64,000 nucleotides of DNA. Origin: Saksenaea vasiformis B4078. Its lineage: Eukaryota; Mucoromycota; Mucoromycetes; Mucorales; Saksenaeaceae. Shown here in pieces: positions 58,337 through 64,000 of the stretch (its first letter is position 1; every line of letters begins with the position of its first letter). The position numbers and the translations under genes were made by a program. The notes under the pieces are model-generated. The model had not been told where the DNA came from, did not search any database, and saw only the letters and a program-made list of their open reading frames with translations. The stretch covers positions 1-64,000 of the forward strand of contig JNDT01001467.1 in the NCBI GenBank assembly GCA_000697055.1, read 5' to 3'.

Positions 58337-58988
58337 ATGACATTTTCCTGTGGTTATGAAATGGGTAAAGTCATTGTGGCAAGACGTACGTGTGTGTGCT
58401 GATACTTAGTTCACAGAATCCGCGCCTGGCCATGTGGTCGTGCCACCTCTCCTGTCCAAAAAGATCTCCGTAACTAGTGCAGGCAACACAAATCGTTGGT
58501 CCTTCTACGGCACGAGAAAAGAGATCTTGGACTGGTTGCGTGAACGCAAGGACATCGTCCTCGAGAATGCTGCTTTTACGACTAGCCAATCTAACGTCGT
58601 TCAGACCCATACTGAGATTGTGATCGATCTCCAGTACGTTGTCGATTCTGAGCAGTCTTACTACAACTATTTCCGATCGTACTTTGTCAGTGATTATGCC
58701 ATTGAAAAGGTCAAGGTGGAGATTCGTCCTAGGATCGAAAACAAGGATAACATGATTATGACACTCTGTCGAGTTATTGTTGCCAGTGGTGTTCGTATTG
58801 GAGACATTGTAGACCAACTTGATCGAGAATGGCATAAACCCGCAGCGAGTTACTATCAACAAGCGGTCGAACTGTTTAACGATGGACCAGCACCAGTGCA
58901 AGTGTTGGGTGCTGATGGACCTACCTCCATAGCGGTTGGCCAAGAGACACAACAGACACGCCCGCCACCAACTGAAGGCGCACACTAA
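58337..58988 (+). CDS. Unrecognised two-exon gene
   Basis: A 28-base first exon (58337-58364) and a second exon 58417-58988, joined by a 52-base GT-AG intron that keeps the frame; 199 residues. A 31-base alternative intron also fits the frame, but 52 matches the usual size here. The protein reads as a compact alpha/beta domain: VVVPPLLSKKISVTSAG, RWSFYGTRKEILDWLRERKD, then beta-rich TEIVIDLQYVVDSEQSYYNY and EKVKVEIRPRIENKDNMIM, a helix ending REWHKPAASYYQQAVELF and a Pro/Thr tail. I do not recognise the family. Coding evidence is good: long frame, balanced composition, no repeats. Confidence 0.6.
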
Positions 58989-59680
58989 AAACAACACATG
59001 ATCTTTTCCCCTCCCATTCATTTTTACCCCACCTCATAAAGACCTTTGTACCCATTTGTCTCAGTTATATGGTTTGCTATAGTTATCAGAAGTTGATTGA
59101 CTGACAGTTGAACAGCCCATCTACAGAGCACAACTTCTCGCATTTTTTTTGACAATAAAAAAATTAGTTGATACAACTAAATTGTGCGGAGTGGGCATGT
59201 GTTGTGGTCGGTGAGAAGGATTCGCGGATTCAAACAATTTCAACCTGACGCTGGATAGGGCTGATGGGTGAAGGATCAGATCAATCAACAGATGTGATTG
59301 CCTCGTGTGTTTTGTCTTGACACTGTAAGTAGGAGAGGAAACGAAATTGTTACGTATGGCATGCTCGTTCATCTGATGAGGTCTGTATCCCGAGGCCGAA
59401 AAAAAAACGACTTGGTCATACGTTCAACAACTCGAACAGCTCAGCATGGAATAAAACATGCAGCAAGGATGAAGGAGGACATGTACCTAAGATTCAAGAG
59501 CAAGCTTGAGTCAGACGCTGTGACAAAGCAACAGAGACGTCTCATGCACAACTATATGACATCAGTAGAGAGGCAGGTAGAACCGCTTAATTTACGTTAG
59601 ACGTTTGGTTTTGTCATAGAACCACCATCCAGTTTCACAGGTTTTGCCCATTACTTAATACACCATTCAATATTTCCAAA
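58989..59680. other. Intergenic stretch, nothing recognised
   Basis: The open frame at 59298-59600 is basic and unrecognised. The frame on the opposite strand of 58371-59021 is antisense to the preceding gene. Confidence 0.4.
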
Positions 59681-60250
59681 ATGAATAGTACAATAGACGA
59701 AAACAATCGAAGAGCTGTCAATTCCGAGAACAGACGTTCACCGCAGCTTGATTTCAAAGAGGTCACTATGAATGATCAGGGTTCCCTTGCAAATGTCAGG
59801 CTACTTGGAAAATATTGTCGTACTGTTTCGCAAAGTCAGCGAGTCTTGCTATAGGTAGTGGATGGAAAGATCAACCAAAAAGATGGATCTCAGGGCAGTA
59901 TCTTTTCTCTGATAAGCAAGGGCAAGGTGTTGACCAGGAGAAAAGTAGCTGCCGTCTTGCTAAACTTTATAACAGACCCGTATCATTTGCAATCTGCATT
60001 TTTCTTGAGATTGGCTGAGAAACGTCGGTTCGAAGGCAAGACCTTAAAAATCGAAGACTGTTTATGTCGGATAAAGAACTGTATGGTTCCAATCGCGGAG
60101 GTACAATTGCGCATAATAGGAATAGCCATCATGTCGCTATTGGGATCCACAGCTAGCGTATATTTCAAACAAGTAGCCAAAAGGACACAGTGGCTGCCTT
60201 CAGGCTCAATTAAACCAAATATGTATCGTGGAGTGAACGGATACCAATAA
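59681..60250 (+). pseudogene. Open frame interrupted by one in-frame TAG
   Basis: From ATG 59681 one frame runs to TAA at 60248-60250, broken only by TAG at 59852-59854. Upstream part MNSTIDENNRRAVNSENRR; downstream part VVDGKINQKDG, then a helical segment (TRRKVAAVLLNFITDPYHLQ, VQLRIIGIAIMSLLGSTA). No family recognised. One stop in 189 codons suggests a recently disabled gene or a base error; no convincing intron removes it. Confidence 0.35.
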
Positions 60251-60300
60251 AGGGGCATGGAGAGGTACAGCTATTAGTTTCCCGCCTAAGGATTACTGTT

Positions 60301-60345
60301 AGTTTATGCTATTTTAGATAAACTATCCGTCCATGAAGGATATAT
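60301..60345. repeat. Half copy of the TIR element
   Basis: GTTTATGCTATTTTAGATAA (60302) with ACTATCCGTCCATGAAGGA closely matches the left end of copy 1 at 29854 (shared ACTATGCGTCCATGAAGGA type sequence). The inverted partner was not found. Confidence 0.5.
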
Positions 60346-61074
60346 CACTGACGAGAGGTATAAGTTTATTCACTTGTAAAGGAAATCATATGAAACATGA
60401 TCCCCAACCTCACTGAGCCTTTCACATGCCACCTACCAGGACAGCGCCATTCAACACATAGGATCAAAGTATATCCTTGAATTCACACATTATTAAAGGG
60501 CTATCACAGCTGAATGAACACGGTATGATGTGCGCGCAAGTATGTCTCCTTTTGTGAACGCAAAGTCTCTAATCAGATGTGCGCAAACCCACTCTCGTTA
60601 AACACGTCAAGATATAAATGAGAAAGCGCTAGTGTGACGGATAAATCCAGCTAATTCTAAACTTTATTGCTGCTTGCAGATCTCCCGCTTTTTCTTTACT
60701 TGTGAAGCGATGACAAACCGCGCTAATGGCCGATTCTATTGGTTCCTGAATGGTTCACCTTTCAACACCGTTTCGCTGTTATAAGCGGCATATTATGCTG
60801 CGGATATGCTGATGGACATCACTATATTCAGAGTATCCTTTACAGCTGTCATTCATCGAGATCCATAGCATGTCTTTTTTTTTCCTTTTGTCGAACTTTG
60901 ATGGTGACTACAGTTTACAGGTTGATTTTTTTTGAACGCTTGGGAAAGGGGAACGTGTGAATCTGAGTTGTGTGTGTCATTTTTACAAGCGCCGACATTG
61001 GGGGTACCACATAAAAAGGTGCGTGTCAGTCTTATCTTTTGATTCCCACACTCTCTTTTATTTCTTGTAAAAAT
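60346..61074. other. Intergenic, promoter side of the SDR gene
   Basis: No gene seen. ACATAAAAAGG at about 61010 is a TATA-like element some 65 bases before the SDR start codon. Confidence 0.4.
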
Positions 61075-62264
61075 ATGACAGGTAGACTTTCTGGAAAGGT
61101 AGCTATTGTAACTGGCGCAGCAAGGTAAGTCCTATTGATCTATGGCGGGTGTTTTCCTTATGTCTCGTATTAGCGGTATCGGTTTCGAAACAGCCGTTCT
61201 CTTTGGCAAGGAAGGAGCCAAAGTGGTGTGTGCCGACTTGAACGAGGAAGGTGCTGCCAAGACAGCCAAAAAGATCTGTGAACTCTTTGGAGAAAACAAT
61301 GCCATCTCTGTCAAGACCGATGTGTCCAAGGAAGAGGATGTTAAGGCGTTGGTCGACAAGGCTGTTGACACCTATGGTACGTGTGTGTTGTTGACACGGA
61401 TGTGAAGGTCGCGTTGACAAAACCACATAGGAAAGCTGAACATCATGTTTAACAACGCTGGTATTATGCACCCTAAGGATGACAATGCCTTGACAACAGA
61501 AGAACGCATCTGGTAAGCTTTTGTCGTTGATGTGGAGATATCTCTTGTAAACCAAATCTCTACAGGGATTTGACCATGGATATCAACGTCAAGGGTGTCT
61601 GGTACGGTTGCAAGTATGCGATCCTTGCCATGCGTAAGAGTGGTGGTGGTTCCATCATTAACACAGCTAGTTTTGTCGCTTTGATGGGCGCAGCAACCCC
61701 CCAACTGGCTTGTAAGTTTGATCCTTTCTCATTGAGTCATGCAGATTTTAACTGGATATAATCAGACACCGCCTCCAAGGGTGCCGTTTTGGCTATGACG
61801 TATGTACAAAGTAGCCGTTTTATGTTTTTGAGGTAGCTCACCTAAATGGTTAGACGTGAATTGGCGATGGTTCATGCTCGTGAAAACATCCGTTTCAACT
61901 CGCTGTGCCCCGGTCCTATCCGCACGCCTCTACTAATGGACTTCCTTGATACCCCTGAAAAGAAACAAAGACGTCTGGTGCACGTCCCTCAAGGCAGATT
62001 TGGTAAAGAAACTGTATTTTTTTCTCAGTAACTTGACTAACGGATCCCTAGGTGAGGCAATCGAGCAAGCATACGGTGCATTGTTTTTGGCATCAGATGA
62101 GAGCTCGTTTGTTACAGGTGTCGATTTCCGAGTCGATGGCGGTCTGGCATCAGCTTATGTGGTAAGATAGGATTTACTTTATGTTTCACAGAGGATTGAT
62201 TCGTCACTAGACTCCCGAAGGCGAACCTATTGGTACAGTTCCCAAGAATTTTGCTGAACAATGA
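61075..62264 (+). CDS. Short-chain dehydrogenase/reductase, classical
   Basis: At least seven exons from ATG 61075 to TGA 62262-62264. Splicing restores the classical SDR pattern: KVAIVTGAAR then GIGFETAVLFGKEGAKVV (TGxxxGIG cofactor loop), VVCADLNEEGAAK (acidic residue after beta 2, so NAD is likelier than NADP), FNNAGIMHP (NNAG), MDINVKGVWYGCKYA, GGGSIINTASFVA with catalytic Ser, YTASKGAVLAMT (YxxxK; the Tyr follows an intron), NSLCPGPIRTPLL and the C-terminal FVTGVDFRVDGGLA. The substrate is unknown; relatives include 3-oxoacyl-ACP-reductase-like and glucose/alcohol dehydrogenases. The last exon encodes PEGEPIGTVPKNFAEQ. Confidence 0.88.
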
Positions 62265-62594
62265 TCGTTACATTTTACCAAATAAAGCACAGTGTGAATT
62301 TTTTCCATCCTTTGAAATGTTCCGTGTGTAACATACGAGATAAGAAAAACGTCAGTCCAGTGAGATACGCTTTTGACTTCCGTCAGGGCTTTGTAAATGA
62401 CAGAAAATGGAATGTCAATGTTGTGCAACCATAAAGACAGCCCTATTTTACCATGCAGCCTCATTATGATTCGGATACTTGCACGCACACACACTGTTTT
62501 TCTTTCTACAGTTTGTATTCCCAAATCAGTAAAATAGGGAAATGAGTCACCACGGTATCCAGGCAGCGTGATCTACCCTATTACTCTCGATAAG
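62265..62594. other. Intergenic stretch, nothing recognised
   Basis: SDR 3' flank. The minus-strand frame 62207-62524 overlaps the SDR end and is not credible. Confidence 0.4.
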
Positions 62595-62931
62595 ATGAAC
62601 GAGTGGATCCGTCGAGACGATGCACGGAATGCAATTGGTTCGTTTTCTTCTTTCATTTTTCCACGCCAGATCTGTAAGTAGCGTGTCTCTTGATGCATTC
62701 CGAGCATCGGTACTGAAAGCGATTGGGACAAGTGTTATCAGACTTATCGTCGTGGGTTTAATTCGAGATATTCACTACTTCACACGCAAGTTTCGTAGGA
62801 AGACTAGATCGTTACACGGTAAAAATGAAAATGAACAGTTGATGCCTGACAGTCGAAGGGTTCACGATCTTGTAGAGAGAGCATATAACAGCTATCCTTC
62901 TATTGACAACGCGACTTCGTCAGCTGTCTGA
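62595..62931 (+). CDS. Possible small unrecognised gene
   Basis: Two frames can be joined: MNEWIRRDDARNAIGSF with SSFIFPRQI (from ATG 62595), then after GTAAGT at 62671 a second part LKAIGTSVIRLIVVGLIRD with a basic KFRRKTRSLHGK tail, ending TGA at 62931. The only in-frame intron is 31 bases, shorter than normal here, so the model is doubtful. The hydrophobic stretch could be membrane-associated. No family recognised. Confidence 0.3.
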
Positions 62932-63118
62932 TTACACCCTACTGCTTTAACAGCCCTCTTCGTGCTTGGAGTAGTAAGAAAACGTAATAAAGGGAACACC
63001 TTTGGATTTGTCGACAGAAAGCAATTCACACGGTAGGTATCCAAAGTCCGGTGACTTGTATCGAGATCTGTATATACGACTGCCGTTCAAACGAATATAG
63101 GATCTCGGTATTACGACC

Positions 63119-64000
63119 ATGCCTGTACCGATCGCTCAACCAGAAGAGACTCCATGTGAAGATCTCCAATTACCTACGCTCACGCAAGAGGATGTCATGC
63201 GTTGCTCCTTCTCGGCCTGGTATGACAAATTGCGCGATTGTACTTTCAAATCCAAAGTGATCGCATTACCGAGCGCTTTCATCGATTACTTGAATGCCGA
63301 TACCATTTTCCTTCCCAGCGATGGGTAACTTTACAAATCGATCGGCAATGGAAGATTAATGCTGCCTATTACAGACAACCACAGTCTTGCACGATCGAAG
63401 AATTAGACGACGAAGAAACGTCATTCTCGGACGACGAGCAGAGTGAAGATCAGGTACAATGTCATGTTCCCCTTTAACAGTGGCAGCCGACTAAACCTCC
63501 TGTTTTAAGATACCACGCTTTCCCGAGATTGAGGAGGCGATCAGGGAAGCAGTGGAAGAGTTTGATGGCGCTGTGTTCCCAAAAATGAACTGGAGTTCAC
63601 CAAGGGTAAATAGCGGCAAGTTGCAGGGTCCACCACTAACTATGCCTGTACAATAGGATGCAGCTTGGATTTCAGCTACACAAACATTAAAATGCACTTC
63701 TCCATTTGACGTCTTTCTCCTGTTGAAATCATCAGACTTTATAAATCATGACCTCAATCACGCGTTGGATCAATGCGACTCGGCATCCTCTCGACCAACA
63801 TTTGAACTTATTCTTCGAAAATGGTATGATTTGCAACCATCCATGGAATTTCGATGTTTTGTCAAGAACAAGGAGTTAATTGGTAAGTGACAGATGAAAA
63901 AGCACGGAAACTTTGACCATGGCTATTTAGGCATATGCCAACGCGATGTCAATTACTATCAGTTCTTACAAACTATGCGCGATGATTTGGAAACCATGAT
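63119..64000 (+). CDS. CDC123: Cdc123 family eIF2 assembly chaperone, partial
   Basis: Begins at ATG 63119 and runs off the right edge. Exons 63119-63326, about 63374-63453, 63511-63605, 63657-63882 and 63931 onward, joined in frame across short introns. Hallmarks: FSAWYDKLRDCTFKSKVI and LPSAFIDYLNADTIFLPSDG, an acidic DDEETSFSDDEQSEDQ linker, FPKMNWSSPRDAAWI (ATP-grasp region), LKCTSPFDVFLLLKSSDFI, LILRKWYDLQPSMEFRCFV and ICQRDVNYYQFL. Cdc123/D123 binds ATP and eIF2gamma and promotes assembly of the eIF2 trimer needed for translation initiation. The C-terminal part lies outside the window. Confidence 0.92.

Noticed and set aside
58371..59021. 216-residue open frame antisense to the 58337 gene
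   Set aside because: The plus-strand model has a proper intron and a single coherent domain; the antisense frame does not.
1..64000. tRNA or rRNA genes
   Set aside because: Looked for B-box-like GGTTCGAATCC and paired arms; only partial matches (for example in the dispersed repeat) without a cloverleaf.

Overview
This window comes from a eukaryotic nuclear genome, most likely an early-diverging fungus of the Mucoromycota (inference). The housekeeping genes are split by many short GT-AG introns of about 47-83 bases, and there are no operons or bacterial ribosome-binding sites. The core proteins are of fungal type (Bud6/Aip3, Yae1, Mub1/samB, Cdc123, CCT subunits). The TnpB/Fanzor-like remnants resemble families I associate with Mucoromycota.

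Layout. 1-570: end of a SWIM-finger gene. 1806-5635: convergent YAE1 and BUD6. 5.6-8.9 kb: mostly featureless. 8877-10292 (-): two-finger C2H2 factor. 11536-13317 (-): intronless XPB-like helicase lacking the XPB N-terminus, divergent from a DUF2461 gene (13671-14715). 15.7-25.6 kb: a transposon graveyard, with a minus-strand TnpB/Fanzor-like remnant, a 15-base-period degenerate tandem repeat, and a large decayed gene that joins an XPG/FEN1-type nuclease domain to a TnpB/Fanzor-type RuvC and zinc-finger end. 26282-33654: CCT5 (-) and CCT4 (+), two subunits of the same chaperonin, head to head around a PH-domain gene and repeats. 33747-34740 (-): SDR. 35-36.5 kb: minisatellite and dispersed repeats. 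36.9-43.9 kb: diverged tandem duplication whose two copies each end in a small secreted-protein gene. 45136-46111: mitochondrial NDP kinase. 46664-48617 (-): RFWD3-like RING/WD40 ubiquitin ligase. 48.9-49.3 kb: a third TnpB/Fanzor-like remnant. 51397-52951: MYND protein (Mub1/samB). 53641-55651 (-): acetyl-CoA transporter. 58337-58988: unrecognised two-exon gene. 61075-62264: SDR. 63119-end: CDC123, cut by the window edge.

The most unusual object is the XPG-plus-Fanzor composite at 20943-25620. All four acidic motifs of the XPG/FEN fold and the RuvC/zinc-finger signatures can be read, but the gene carries stops and frameshifts, so this copy looks dead; intact relatives would be worth looking for. 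Two repeat families (a poly-A-ended, SINE-like element and a short terminal-inverted-repeat element) recur through the window and twice sit side by side in the same order.

Exon boundaries given here were read by eye from splice signals and frame continuity. No alignment or database search was run, and family assignments rest on recognised motifs.
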